In this document: positions 1-8,801 of the stretch, piece by piece | How the letters are laid out: the number at the start of each line of letters is the position of its first letter | Numbering within the stretch: the stretch's first letter is position 1 | From: an uncultured Crocinitomix sp. | Lineage (GTDB): Bacteria > Bacteroidota > Bacteroidia > Flavobacteriales_D > Crocinitomicaceae | Length of the DNA: 64,000 bases | NCBI GenBank assembly: GCA_937136425.1 | Contig: CAKZON010000070.1 | Coordinates: 124,001-188,000 of the forward strand | Reading direction: 5' to 3' | Made by a program: the position numbers and the translations under genes | The notes under the pieces: generated by a model | The model's database searches: none | Told to the model about the DNA's origin: nothing | Seen by the model: the letters and a program-made list of their open reading frames with translations, nothing else

Positions 1-1743
1 AGAATTAATCCAAGTAACAATATTTCATTCAACACCTTATTTGTAAACAATTCTAGCGACGAAGTAAGAGAAACTTGGGGAGATCATTTTGATTACGCAC
101 GTAGTATTTATTCTCGCAGATTAACTTATCAACAAAACTACATGGCAGTGAACCAAATTATTGGTACACATCAATTACTTCCTTTTGTTGAGGATTCTTC
201 ATTATCTCGTTTAACAGTTGATTGGAGAGGATCATATAGCGCAACTGGAAGTCAAGAACCTGACAGAAAACAATTTGTTGCATTTTATGATGAGGATCAA
301 AAAGACAATACTGAGCATTATGCAATCAACTATATTGACCGAAATGAAAACCACATTTTTCATAGTAAATTAAAAGAAAATGAAGTTGCTGCAAAAATTA
401 ATGCTCGCTATGTCTTAAAATTTGGTGATGTATTAAACAAAAAGCAAGACACAATTGCTGGAGAATTAATCACCTTAAAAGTTGGGGCAGATTATAAAAA
501 GAAATCTAGAATATTTGACTACAAACAATTTAACTATGTGTTAAATGCACTTGCAGGTAATATTGGAGATAATTTAGATATCTACAATATGGATTCATAT
601 TTAAACTCAACCATGCATGACGAGGGACAATTCAATATTTCAGAAGTGGCCAACTTTGGATCTTCATACTTGGCGCAATTAGATGTTGTTAGTTTTTATA
701 CTGACATTAAATTCAAATTGAACAAATGGCAATTGATTCCGGGTATTCGCTATGAAAGCGGTGCACAAACAGTTGAAAACAGAAATCAACAAAGCCCTTC
801 AAGCTATGAAAAAACAATTTTATTAAGTGACGCCTTTTTGCCAAGTTTAATTACACGTTTTGATGCAAATCAAAACAACGTATTCAGATTTGTTGCTAGT
901 AAAACATTAACAAGACCTAAATTTAATGAAGTTGCTCCATTTCAATATGTACTCTATTTTGCAGGTGCAAAAGCTCAAGGAAATACTCAATTGCAAAATG
1001 GCATAAATTATAATGCTGATTTCAGGTATGAGCACTATGGTAAACCAGGTGAATTATTCTCAATTGGTGCGTTTTATAAATATCTTGATAATCCAATTGA
1101 GCAAACCATGCGTGCAACGGCGAGTGGTCAATTAATGAGCTTTGCAAATGCAAATGCTGCAAATGTTGCTGGAGCTGAAATTGAGTATATGAGAAGCCTT
1201 AACTTTCTTGTGCGTGATTCTGCCAGAAGAGACACTTCTTTCTTAAATGATTTGAATGTAGGTTTCAACGCGACTTATATGTACACTTCAGTAATGATTG
1301 ATACAACAGACCCCGGAGCAATTAACACTAACAGTGTTCGTCCACTTGAAGGAGCTTCACCTTATTTGGTAAACTTTGACTTAAGCTACCAAACAACTAA
1401 AGGAGAAAAAGGAAATAGAAAAACTTATTTAGCTGCCTTATCTTATAATGTTTTTGGCCCAAGATTATTTGCTGTTGGAAGTAATGGAATCGGTGATCAA
1501 TATGAACGCCCAATTAACACATTAAACTTTGTCAGCAAAATCACATTTAATGACACTTATTCATTTGGATTAAAAGCTAAAAACTTATTAAACCCTACTA
1601 TTAATATTGTTCAAGAGAACATGGTTAATCCTGCTGAAACATTATTCGTATCAAGTTTCAGACGCGGAATTGATTTGAGCTTATCATTTAGTTATAACAT
1701 TCCTGTTTCAAAAAAGAATAAAAAGAAAAAGGAAATAGAATAA
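1..1743 (+). CDS. TonB-dependent receptor, C-terminal part (5' truncated by window)
   Basis: Outer-membrane beta-barrel receptor for TonB-energised uptake. The reading frame is open from base 1, so the Met at 142 is only an internal codon and the plug domain lies outside the window. About 580 residues remain, rich in alternating aromatic/polar strands such as RFVASKTLTRPKFNEVAPF and SIGAFYKYLDNPIEQ, and ending in a typical last strand (LSLSFSYNIPV) followed by a basic tail. The family is clear; the substrate is not visible. The next gene encodes a beta-helix lipoprotein with a Pho-box-like repeat upstream, which makes a phosphorus-containing substrate a reasonable inference. A strong hairpin terminator follows the stop. 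Confidence 0.9.
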   Translation, partial: RINPSNNISFNTLFVNNSSDEVRETWGDHFDYARSIYSRRLTYQQNYMAVNQIIGTHQLLPFVEDSSLSRLTVDWRGSYSATGSQEPDRKQFVAFYDEDQKDNTEHYAINYIDRNENHIFHSKLKENEVAAKINARYVLKFGDVLNKKQDTIAGELITLKVGADYKKKSRIFDYKQFNYVLNALAGNIGDNLDIYNMDSYLNSTMHDEGQFNISEVANFGSSYLAQLDVVSFYTDIKFKLNKWQLIPGIRYESGAQTVENRNQQSPSSYEKTILLSDAFLPSLITRFDANQNNVFRFVASKTLTRPKFNEVAPFQYVLYFAGAKAQGNTQLQNGINYNADFRYEHYGKPGELFSIGAFYKYLDNPIEQTMRATASGQLMSFANANAANVAGAEIEYMRSLNFLVRDSARRDTSFLNDLNVGFNATYMYTSVMIDTTDPGAINTNSVRPLEGASPYLVNFDLSYQTTKGEKGNRKTYLAALSYNVFGPRLFAVGSNGIGDQYERPINTLNFVSKITFNDTYSFGLKAKNLLNPTINIVQENMVNPAETLFVSSFRRGIDLSLSFSYNIPVSKKNKKKKEIE

Positions 1744-1765
1744 AACGATTAAAAACTACACTGTG

Positions 1766-1804
1766 AAAGCTGTCTGGAATTAATTTTCAGACAGCTTTTT
1801 TTTT
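1766..1804 (+). terminator. Rho-independent terminator after the TonB receptor
   Basis: An 11-bp perfect stem (AAAGCTGTCTG with CAGACAGCTTT) and an 11-nt loop is followed by a run of T. It separates the receptor from the lipoprotein gene, which therefore needs its own promoter. Confidence 0.85.
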
Positions 1805-1818
1805 GACTTTTTTCAAGA

Positions 1819-1906
1819 TTAACTCAATGTAAAATACGATTAACTTTTATTTAACACAACGGTAATGCCAGCATAATTACGGCGGAGAAAGTTGTGCTGA
1901 TATTTG
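1819..1906 (+). promoter_or_regulatory. Pho-box-like direct repeat and weak -7 element upstream of the lipoprotein gene
   Basis: TTAAC occurs at 1840-1844 and 1851-1855, separated by six bases (11-bp period), with another TTAAC at 1819-1823. A one-mismatch -7 element (GATATTTG, 1899-1906) lies 43 bases after the repeat. The same repeat sits upstream of other genes in the first 10.5 kb. Binding by the response regulator at 6117-6803 is inference. Confidence 0.5.
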
Positions 1907-1934
1907 TACCATCAAATTAGAAAAACAAAAAGAA

Positions 1935-3284
1935 ATGAAAAATACAAAATCAACATTCAAAATGATGCTTCTTGCAGGAGCTCTAGTTGCAGTTTTACCT
2001 GCATGTAAGAAAAAAGGATGTACAGATCCAGATGCCACTAACTACAGTTCAGAAGCTAAAAAAGATGATGGTTCTTGTGAGTATGCTACATCAACATGGT
2101 TTACTGAAGTTACTATAGGTGGAGTTGTTTATAAACAAGTATCTGGACACATTACAGAAGACCAAACTATGGCAGCATCTGACAACTGGATTCTTTCTGG
2201 TGGTGTATTTGTTGACAATGGCGCAACATTAACGATTGAGGCTGGAACAACTGTTAACGCTGCTGATGATGGAACAACTCCATTTTTAGCTGTAGCACAA
2301 GGTGGTAAATTAATGGCTTGTGGAACAGCAGACTCACCAATCATTTTTACACCAATTGCTGACGCTCCTAGCGCTGGTGCTTGGGGAGGAATTATCTTAA
2401 ATGGATATGCTCCTATCAACACTGGATCAACTGCAGAAGGTGAAGGTGGAACTGGAACTTATGGTGGTGATAACGCTGCTGATAATTCTGGGACATTATG
2501 CTATGTTCGTGTAGAATATGCTGGAAAAATTTTAGGAACTGATAATGAGTTAAACGGATTTTCATTCAACGGTTGTGGATCAGGAACAACACTTCACCAC
2601 TTACAAGCTTATAAAGGAAGTGATGATGGATTCGAATTTTTCGGTGGAACAGTATCATTAAAATATGCAATCTCTTCAGGTAATCAAGATGATTCATTTG
2701 ACTGGACACACGGATGGTCAGGAAATGGTCAATTCTGGGTTGTTGAGCAAAATGCTGAAGGTGGAGATCGTGGAATTGAGGCAGACAACAATGGAGACAA
2801 CAATGAAGCAAATCCTTACTCTAATCCAAACATTGCTAACGTAACATTAGTTGGTGTTGATGATGGTGATGCATCTAACCAAGGAATTAAATTAAGAGAA
2901 GGTACAAAAGGAAACTTCATGAACTTCGCAATTACTGGATTTCCTAAAAGAGGATGCCAAGTTGAGCATGACGTAACATTAGGAAATATGGACGGTGGTT
3001 CATTAACACTAAAAAATTCAATCATTGATAATGTAAGCCCATTCGTATTTACAACTTCTGCTGGTGAAGATGCTACAGGAATTGCAAACTTTGAAGACGG
3101 TGCAAACAACAACGCAACTGCAACTGATGGTTCATTAGTAGGATTCTTAACAGGATATGTTGGAACTACTGCAACTGGAGCTGGTGACCCAACTGCTTGG
3201 GGTACTTGGTTTGACAATGCAAATTATGTAGGTGCTGTTAGTTCAGGATCTGACTGGACAGCTGGTTGGACATTAGGACTATAG
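1935..3284 (+). CDS. Beta-helix surface lipoprotein, TonB-receptor partner
   Basis: A 449-aa predicted lipoprotein: signal peptide with lipobox LPAC (Cys24), then a short Asp/Cys-rich module GCTDPDATNYSSEAKKDDGS (residues ~28-47) of a kind common in Bacteroidota exported proteins. The rest is a repetitive beta-rich domain (ILSGGVFVDNGATLTIEAGT, GAWGGIILNGYAPI) that reads as a right-handed parallel beta-helix. No catalytic motif was recognised. It follows a TonB receptor but has its own promoter region with a Pho-box-like repeat. I infer that it helps capture a ligand for the receptor, perhaps under phosphate limitation; a structural or adhesive role is also possible. Confidence 0.75.
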   Translation: MKNTKSTFKMMLLAGALVAVLPACKKKGCTDPDATNYSSEAKKDDGSCEYATSTWFTEVTIGGVVYKQVSGHITEDQTMAASDNWILSGGVFVDNGATLTIEAGTTVNAADDGTTPFLAVAQGGKLMACGTADSPIIFTPIADAPSAGAWGGIILNGYAPINTGSTAEGEGGTGTYGGDNAADNSGTLCYVRVEYAGKILGTDNELNGFSFNGCGSGTTLHHLQAYKGSDDGFEFFGGTVSLKYAISSGNQDDSFDWTHGWSGNGQFWVVEQNAEGGDRGIEADNNGDNNEANPYSNPNIANVTLVGVDDGDASNQGIKLREGTKGNFMNFAITGFPKRGCQVEHDVTLGNMDGGSLTLKNSIIDNVSPFVFTTSAGEDATGIANFEDGANNNATATDGSLVGFLTGYVGTTATGAGDPTAWGTWFDNANYVGAVSSGSDWTAGWTLGL

Positions 3285-3306
3285 TTCAATAACGATTTTC
3301 GAAAGA

Positions 3307-3339
3307 AAAAGGGTTTCGGTTAGCCGAGACCCTTTTCAT
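3307..3339 (+). terminator. Rho-independent terminator of the lipoprotein gene
   Basis: A 13-bp stem (AAAAGGGTTTCGG with CCGAGACCCTTTT, one G-U pair) with a 4-nt loop lies 22 bases after the stop codon. Confidence 0.85.
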
Positions 3340-3354
3340 GTTTTATAGCAAACT

Positions 3355-3390
3355 AAAAATGCATTTTACCTATTGGCGAAATGCATTTTT
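3355..3390 (-). terminator. Terminator facing the TetR gene (bidirectional)
   Basis: A perfect 12-bp A/T-flanked stem (AAAAATGCATTT with AAATGCATTTTT) works in both directions and lies 28 bases past the 3' end of the TetR-family gene. Confidence 0.7.
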
Positions 3391-3418
3391 AATTAAATCT
3401 ATAATGTCTTGATTGATT

Positions 3419-4030
3419 CTATAATTCTAAAAACTTTTCTTTTCCCTTTTTGGTAAGATACGGATAGAATGACTGCATAAAGCTGTCAGTATAAATGCGC
3501 GAGTGTTTTAGCATTACGTCTTCTGTGGTTGTCCCAACTGAAGCAATCCAAAAATCACCAAATAACTGCGCTCTTTTATACAAGTAATCATATTCATTTG
3601 GAAGTTCTTCCTCACGCATTTCGCCATTTTCAACTAAGTTTTCCACCAAGCGTTTAATAAAAGCGAGGCGCTTAGTACTTAAAGCAGTATAATGCTTTTT
3701 AATTTTACGATTAGATCTTATAACCTGCATAAAATCAATCATAAAAAATTTGTTCTCAAAAAGAATTTTGTTGGTAGCTTTGGTTAGTTCTGCTAACCCA
3801 TTCAAGCTCAATTCAGATTTTTCAGCCAATTCCAATTGCACTTCAATCGCTTCAGCTAATTCAAAGTAGAGTGCGTCAATTATATCATCTCTCTTTTTAA
3901 AATGATAAGTTAAATTTCCTGGACTTATTGCGATATGATCGCAAATTGTACGTTGACTCACTTTTGCCACCCCATGCTCATTAAACAGCACGCGTGCAGC
4001 TCTCAAAATTTTTTGATTAGTACCACTCAT
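3419..4030 (-). CDS. TetR/AcrR-family transcriptional regulator
   Basis: A 203-aa protein with an N-terminal TetR-type helix-turn-helix (residues ~5-55: ILRAARVLFNEHGVAKVSQR, then ISPGNLTYHFKKRDDI) and an all-helical ligand-binding half. The length is normal for the family. ATG at 4030 is the only reasonable start and lies five bases after a TAAATTTG element that is embedded in a perfect inverted repeat (4040-4079). Autorepression is therefore likely. The divergent neighbour is a TPR/SpoIIE phosphatase gene, a possible second target. The ligand is unknown. Confidence 0.88.
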   Translation of the reverse strand: MSGTNQKILRAARVLFNEHGVAKVSQRTICDHIAISPGNLTYHFKKRDDIIDALYFELAEAIEVQLELAEKSELSLNGLAELTKATNKILFENKFFMIDFMQVIRSNRKIKKHYTALSTKRLAFIKRLVENLVENGEMREEELPNEYDYLYKRAQLFGDFWIASVGTTTEDVMLKHSRIYTDSFMQSFYPYLTKKGKEKFLEL

Positions 4031-4035
4031 ACTTC

Positions 4036-4079
4036 CAAATTTATAAAATTTTAGTGCTCTTACACTAAAATTTTATAAA
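4036..4079 (-). promoter_or_regulatory. Perfect 17-bp inverted repeat (operator) overlapping the tetR promoter
   Basis: The left arm TTTATAAAATTTTAGTG (4040-4056) and the right arm (4063-4079) are exact reverse complements around a 6-bp spacer. The minus-strand -7 element TAAATTTG (4043-4036) overlaps the left arm by four bases, so a protein bound to the palindrome would block RNA polymerase. This fits an autoregulatory TetR operator, which would also lie ~130 bp upstream of the divergent gene at 4213. Confidence 0.75.
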
Positions 4080-4212
4080 CAGAGAATGGTTAAAATCAGT
4101 GTAATTAGAAAAATTATTGTTTGTGAATAGTAGTTAGAATTCGATTGTTCGTCGAATAAACTCAGTTATTCTCAATTAAATCGGTAGATTTAGAATAACA
4201 TAAAAATGGTGT

Positions 4213-6111
4213 GTGAGCATAGTACCTATTAATAATATCAAATCAATTGATCCTGCAAATTTTGAAAAAAAGAAGCAAGAGATAGAAGAATTGATTACTT
4301 ATTGCTACACCAACAAAGTTCGTTTTTGGAAATTATGTAAACAAAAGGCACGTGAAGCGCTCACCTTGTCAGAACACATTAATTACGAAGAAGGTAAAGG
4401 AGTAGCCTTACTTGAACTTGGATATCAAAATTGGTTTAGAGATAACCTTACTATGGCCCATGTTCAACTAGCACAGAGTTGCGCCATATTAAAATCAAGC
4501 AATAATGAGTTTATGTTTGCCAGAGCCACAGCTGTTCGGGCATCCATTTATTGGACCAAAGGCGATCGTAATAAATCCATCTCCCTTGTTTTTGAGGCCT
4601 TACGAATTATTGGAGCCAATAATAAAGACGCCTTATGGTTAGAATGGTTTTTAGGAATTTTTTATTTTGATTTACAAGATTATAAAAATTCAGAATTTCA
4701 ATACTCAAAGGCATTGGCTATTATTAAATCTTCAAAAAGAGAGACGCCAGATGCATATGCATATTGTGTTATAGGATTAGGCGGGGTATTAATGAAAACT
4801 GGGCGCCAAAAACAAGCACTAGAAAATTTTGTAAGTGCATTGTTGTTTTGCCGAAAAAACGGGCTTTGGATGCAAGAAGCGCGCGTTTTGCATGAGCTAG
4901 GACTCTATTTTGAAGCAAATGACGACATTGATAAAGCATTAAATTATTATAGAGAAAGCTACATCATTAGGAATAAACAACAAACTAAACCAGCACTAAT
5001 AACAAGCCTGCTCTCTCTTGCTCGCGTAACTGCAATCAATGACAATAACGCTGCAATTACTTTAGCATTAAAAGCACTTAAATTATCCGAGTCAATTGAC
5101 TCAATTCCTAAGCGAATGGCTTGCCATAAAATACTGTCAAACTTCCAAAAAACAACAGGAAACTTTAAACAATCACACATACATATAGATGAGGTTGAAA
5201 AATTGCGAAATAAACTCACGGGAAACAATGCAAACGCGAGCATAAAAAATCTTGAAAAGGAATTTATTGAAGAGTTGTTTAAACGCGAGCGCGATTCATT
5301 GTCAATGCAAAATACTGAGTTGGAACGTGCCAATCAAATCATAAAATCGCAGTACAATGAAATTGCGGATAGCATTAATTATGCTAAAAAAATTCAAAAC
5401 GCCATATTACCAACGCTGGATCTCATTAAAAAACACCTTCCTGATTCATTTTTAATATACGAGCCTAAGGCAGGAGTTTCTGGAGATTTTTATTGGCTAG
5501 ATCCTATTGACGAAGACCATGTTTTATTTGCTGTCGCAGATTGCACTGGACATGGAGTGCCAGGAGCCATGACAAGTATGTTATGCATTGGCGCTTTAAA
5601 TAGAGCCGTGCGAGAATTTAAGCTAAAAGAACCTGGAGCAATTTTAGACAAAACACGTCACATAGTAATTAGTGACTTTGACAAAAGCAATGACGAACTG
5701 CATGACGGCATGGATATTTCACTTTGTTTGCTGAATACAAAAACACTTGTATTAGAATGGGCTGGTGCTTTTAACCCGCTCTGGATAATAAGGCATGAAA
5801 CAAAGGAAGTAGAACATTATTTCCCCGACAAACAACCCATAGGGAATTATCCTACCTATACTGATTTTACCACAAATACAATCCAATTAAACCAAGGCGA
5901 TCAATTATTTATTTTTTCAGATGGCTATGCAGATCAATTTGGCGGTGAGAAGAATAAAAAGTACACCTCTAAACGCTTTAAAGATTTAATTCAGGTAAAT
6001 GCTCAATTTCCTGTGCAAGTTCAAAAAGAAGTAATCCTAACGACTTTTAATGACTGGAAAGGTAACAATGATCAGATAGACGATATTTGTTTACTAGGTG
6101 TAAAGGTTTAG
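4213..6111 (+). CDS. TPR-repeat SpoIIE-family (PP2C-type) serine phosphatase
   Basis: A 632-aa cytoplasmic signalling protein. Residues ~1-340 form tandem TPR helices, ~345-395 a heptad-rich linker (LERANQIIKSQYNEIADSIN), and ~400-632 a SpoIIE/PP2C phosphatase with the metal-site motifs VSGDFYW, VADCTGHGVPGA, FSDGYADQFGG and a final QIDDICLLGVKV. No signal peptide or membrane segment is seen. The start is GTG at 4213: a stop lies in frame at 4201 and no ATG is available. Such proteins usually act in partner-switching or stress signalling; the partner is not visible here. Its 3' end is five bases from the convergent response-regulator gene. Confidence 0.88.
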   Translation: MSIVPINNIKSIDPANFEKKKQEIEELITYCYTNKVRFWKLCKQKAREALTLSEHINYEEGKGVALLELGYQNWFRDNLTMAHVQLAQSCAILKSSNNEFMFARATAVRASIYWTKGDRNKSISLVFEALRIIGANNKDALWLEWFLGIFYFDLQDYKNSEFQYSKALAIIKSSKRETPDAYAYCVIGLGGVLMKTGRQKQALENFVSALLFCRKNGLWMQEARVLHELGLYFEANDDIDKALNYYRESYIIRNKQQTKPALITSLLSLARVTAINDNNAAITLALKALKLSESIDSIPKRMACHKILSNFQKTTGNFKQSHIHIDEVEKLRNKLTGNNANASIKNLEKEFIEELFKRERDSLSMQNTELERANQIIKSQYNEIADSINYAKKIQNAILPTLDLIKKHLPDSFLIYEPKAGVSGDFYWLDPIDEDHVLFAVADCTGHGVPGAMTSMLCIGALNRAVREFKLKEPGAILDKTRHIVISDFDKSNDELHDGMDISLCLLNTKTLVLEWAGAFNPLWIIRHETKEVEHYFPDKQPIGNYPTYTDFTTNTIQLNQGDQLFIFSDGYADQFGGEKNKKYTSKRFKDLIQVNAQFPVQVQKEVILTTFNDWKGNNDQIDDICLLGVKV

Positions 6112-6116
6112 CGGAA

Positions 6117-6803
6117 CTATTCTTCAAATTTATAGCCTACCCCTTTAACCGTAACAATATGCGTATCACCAATTTTTTCTCTTAGTTTTCGAATATGAAC
6201 ATCAATTGTTCTGTCACCGACTACAACGTCAGCACCCCAAACGCTATTCATAATTACGTCTCTATGAAACACCTTAGATGGTTTTGACATCAGCAACGCT
6301 AGTAATTCAAACTCTTTACGTGGTAAGAACATTTCATTTCCTTCTTTAGAAATTAAATAGCGTTCTCGGTCAATTGTTATTGACTTCTCTTTATTGTCTG
6401 TTGAATCATTATTAACATCAGTGCCAGCAGCTCCTTTCCTTCTTAGAATGGCTGATATTCTACTAACTAATAATTTTGGTTTGATTGGTTTTGTAATATA
6501 GTCGTCAGCGCCAGCTTCAAACCCTGCAATTTGCGAATAATCTTCGCCTCTAGCAGTTAAAAAACAAATCATAGTATGCTTCAAACCTGGAATTGCGTTA
6601 AGCTTTTCACAGGTTTCAATTCCATCCATTCCTGGCATCATAACATCCAATAAAATTAAATCGGGAACCTGCTGCACAGCCATTTCCAATCCTTTTTCTC
6701 CATTCGCTGCTTCTGAAACAACAAATCCTTCTTTTTCCAAATTGTATTTAATCAATACACGGATATCTTGCTCATCATCAATAACCAATATAGAACTGCT
6801 CAT
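6117..6803 (-). CDS. OmpR/PhoB-family response regulator (probable PhoB)
   Basis: A 228-aa two-domain regulator. The receiver (residues 1-120) has acidic D9/D10, phosphoacceptor D53 (LILLDVMMPGMDG), T83 and K105 (ITKP). The C-terminal winged helix contains FLPRKEFELLALL and RTIDVHIRKLREKIG. It binds DNA as a phosphorylation-controlled activator. No histidine kinase is adjacent, so it is an orphan in this window. A three-fold 11-bp repeat (TTAAA/TTAAC/TTATC, 6869-6895) lies upstream, matching boxes near the phosphate transport genes around it. PhoB identity and autoregulation are inferred from that context, not from residues unique to PhoB. Confidence 0.9.
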   Translation of the reverse strand: MSSSILVIDDEQDIRVLIKYNLEKEGFVVSEAANGEKGLEMAVQQVPDLILLDVMMPGMDGIETCEKLNAIPGLKHTMICFLTARGEDYSQIAGFEAGADDYITKPIKPKLLVSRISAILRRKGAAGTDVNNDSTDNKEKSITIDRERYLISKEGNEMFLPRKEFELLALLMSKPSKVFHRDVIMNSVWGADVVVGDRTIDVHIRKLREKIGDTHIVTVKGVGYKFEE

Positions 6804-6823
6804 GTTTACTCTTAATTTTTTAT

Positions 6824-6895
6824 TAAAGGTACGTTTTTATTGCGGTGTATTCTACGCCGTAATTAATAGATAACGTTAAGTTAACACGAATTTAA
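6824..6895 (-). promoter_or_regulatory. Pho-box-like triple repeat upstream of the response regulator
   Basis: On the minus strand TTAAA (6895-6891), TTAAC (6884-6880) and TTATC (6873-6869) are each separated by six bases. A -7-like TACCTTTA lies at 6831-6824. Only the middle unit is exact, so this is weaker than the other boxes. Confidence 0.45.
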
Positions 6896-6934
6896 TGGAC
6901 CGCAAAACTTGATCAGAACAAATTGAGTTTTGTT

Positions 6935-7570
6935 CTACTTCCAAAATTTCCACCATTTAAGTTTCTTTATCTTTTCTGTTTGAGCGGAATATTTAATTTC
7001 TTTTTTGGAATTTAAAGTTTCTATTGTTTTGGAGGACGACAGTTTTGCTCCGCCTTCATTTTTTATTTCTTTTGTACTTGAAAAAGCAGTGTCATGTCCG
7101 CCAATGCGAATTACCCTATCGCCGTGCATTAAAATTCCGCAACCATGTTCAGGATCCCATTCGCAATTTCCAAAATACCCAGTATAGGCTATTCCATCTT
7201 TTGCGTATAACCTAACGCATAGTGCGTCAATGGTCAATTGTTTATGAACATCCATTTTACCTTTAAATTCATCCAAATAATCAGGGAAATCATCTTCTCT
7301 ATTGGCATACCCCAGCAAAACTGCCTTTTGATTATTCAAAATGTAGTCCGTAATGGATTCAAATATAGCCGCTTGGTTTTCGACAAAATAATCCAAAGCT
7401 TTTTGCTGCTCTTCTGTAGGTACTTTTCTTTCCTCGTCAAGCTCTGTATCAACAGTAATGCCTAGCCAATTTTCCCAAATTTCATTCGGATTAACTGGTT
7501 GATTTGAAAATATATGTTCTGTATAAAGTTCGTAGGGCTCGCTATCACTGAAATCAATCTGATAATTCAT
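6935..7570 (-). CDS. Hypothetical protein, 211 aa
   Basis: I do not recognise the family with confidence. The protein is acidic and soluble, without signal peptide or membrane segments. Residues ~1-90 are helical and acidic. A central block (YTGYFGNCEWDPEHGCGILM, ~135-155, then DRVIRIGGHDTAF) looks like a small beta domain of the DUF6985 kind, an assignment from memory only. The C-terminus is basic and low-complexity, ending KKLKWWKFWK. It lies on the same strand as the ChrA gene, which ends 51 bases upstream of its start, so read-through from that promoter is possible. Confidence 0.6.
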   Translation of the reverse strand: MNYQIDFSDSEPYELYTEHIFSNQPVNPNEIWENWLGITVDTELDEERKVPTEEQQKALDYFVENQAAIFESITDYILNNQKAVLLGYANREDDFPDYLDEFKGKMDVHKQLTIDALCVRLYAKDGIAYTGYFGNCEWDPEHGCGILMHGDRVIRIGGHDTAFSSTKEIKNEGGAKLSSSKTIETLNSKKEIKYSAQTEKIKKLKWWKFWK

Positions 7571-7621
7571 AGATTAAAGCTAACACAAAATTACCAAACA
7601 GACATTCAACAATGCTTGTGA

Positions 7622-8788
7622 TTAGATCATCAACAATAAGTATCCTAGAATGGCTCCACCTAGAACAATCCAAATTGGGTTTGATTTTTTAAGCCCGAAT
7701 ACTAAACCAAATGCAAGCGCTGCAATTATTGCACTGCGCCAATCAAAAATCCACTGTCCATCTGTGTAGTTAAGAATAGTTTCTCTCGCCATTTCAAACA
7801 GAACGACCAACATTACAGCAACCGCAGCAATATTAACCGCATCTAAAAAATAACGCAACATTGGCGATTTTCTCATGCGTGGAATTAGCGGATTTAGGAT
7901 TAATACAAATAGGAATGATGGTAAAAAGATTCCAGCAGTTGCGCCAATTGCTCCCCAAAATCCAGACATTTGATAACCAATAAAGGTTGCTGTGCTCAAA
8001 ACAGGTCCTGGAGTAAATTGTCCCACTGCAATTGCATCAATTAATTCTTCCAAGGTTAAGTATCCAGTGTCAACAAGTTCTGCTTGCAAATAAGCAAAAA
8101 GCACATAACCACTTCCATAAAGAATGGCCCCAACTTTTAAAAAGGTCCAGAAAACAGTTGCAGAAGTAATGGCTGCAGAAGCGGGTGCAGAACTTCCCAC
8201 TAATAAAAATGGCAACCAAGACTTTGTCTCCTTTTTGTCTGACGAAATTCCATTTTTAGCTTTAAAGTAAAGCATACCGGTAATACCTGCAGTTAATAAT
8301 GCAATTACCTCATGCACACCAAGAAAACAAGCCACAATTACTAAGGCACCTATTACTCCCAATTCAGTGCTTTTAAGCGCCTTTTTTCCTAGTTTGAAAA
8401 TTGCTCCAGCAATAATTGCTAAAACAGCTGGTTTAATTCCGTATACAAAACCCTCTACCTCCGGCAACGCACCGTAAGTGACATAAAGCCACGCTAAAAC
8501 ACCTGTAATAACAACTGCTGGAAACACGAAACAAATACCAGCAACAAATAATCCTAATTTTCCTGCACGCTCATGTCCACAATGCATGGTCATTTCAGTT
8601 GAATTTGGACCAGGAATTAAGTTAGTTGCCCCCATCAAGTCCAAAAAATATTGTCGATCCATCCATTTACGCTTATTCACCACTTCTTCCTCCATCATGG
8701 CAACATGCGCCGCTGGTCCACCAAACGCAAAGCAACCAAGCTTAAAAAATACAATCGCTACTTCTTTTAATTTTTCTGATTGTGACAT
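7622..8788 (-). CDS. chrA: ChrA-family chromate/anion transporter, two-domain form
   Basis: A 388-aa polytopic membrane protein with two homologous CHR halves. The first carries FFKLGCFAFGGPAAHVAMME and NLIPGPNSTEMTMHCGHERA; the second carries GYLTLEELIDAIAVGQFTPG and GYQMSGFWGAIGATAGIF. The family classically exports chromate with proton coupling, but many members have no known substrate. No chromate-resistance gene (chrB, chrF) is nearby. Instead an exact TTAAC-N6-TTAAC repeat and a perfect TATTTTTG -7 element lie upstream, and the flanking genes are phosphate-related. A role in handling another oxyanion during phosphate limitation is inference. Confidence 0.88.
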   Translation of the reverse strand: MSQSEKLKEVAIVFFKLGCFAFGGPAAHVAMMEEEVVNKRKWMDRQYFLDLMGATNLIPGPNSTEMTMHCGHERAGKLGLFVAGICFVFPAVVITGVLAWLYVTYGALPEVEGFVYGIKPAVLAIIAGAIFKLGKKALKSTELGVIGALVIVACFLGVHEVIALLTAGITGMLYFKAKNGISSDKKETKSWLPFLLVGSSAPASAAITSATVFWTFLKVGAILYGSGYVLFAYLQAELVDTGYLTLEELIDAIAVGQFTPGPVLSTATFIGYQMSGFWGAIGATAGIFLPSFLFVLILNPLIPRMRKSPMLRYFLDAVNIAAVAVMLVVLFEMARETILNYTDGQWIFDWRSAIIAALAFGLVFGLKKSNPIWIVLGGAILGYLLLMI

Positions 8789-8801
8789 ATTTTATTTTTT
8801 T

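Noticed and set aside
2129-3217. Several long minus-strand ORFs inside the beta-helix lipoprotein gene
   Set aside because: They are shadows of the strongly biased plus-strand gene, without plausible starts, signals or domains.
4206-4232. ATG at 4206 as the start of the SpoIIE phosphatase
   Set aside because: It is in another frame and stops after eight codons; GTG 4213 is in the right frame after an in-frame stop at 4201.
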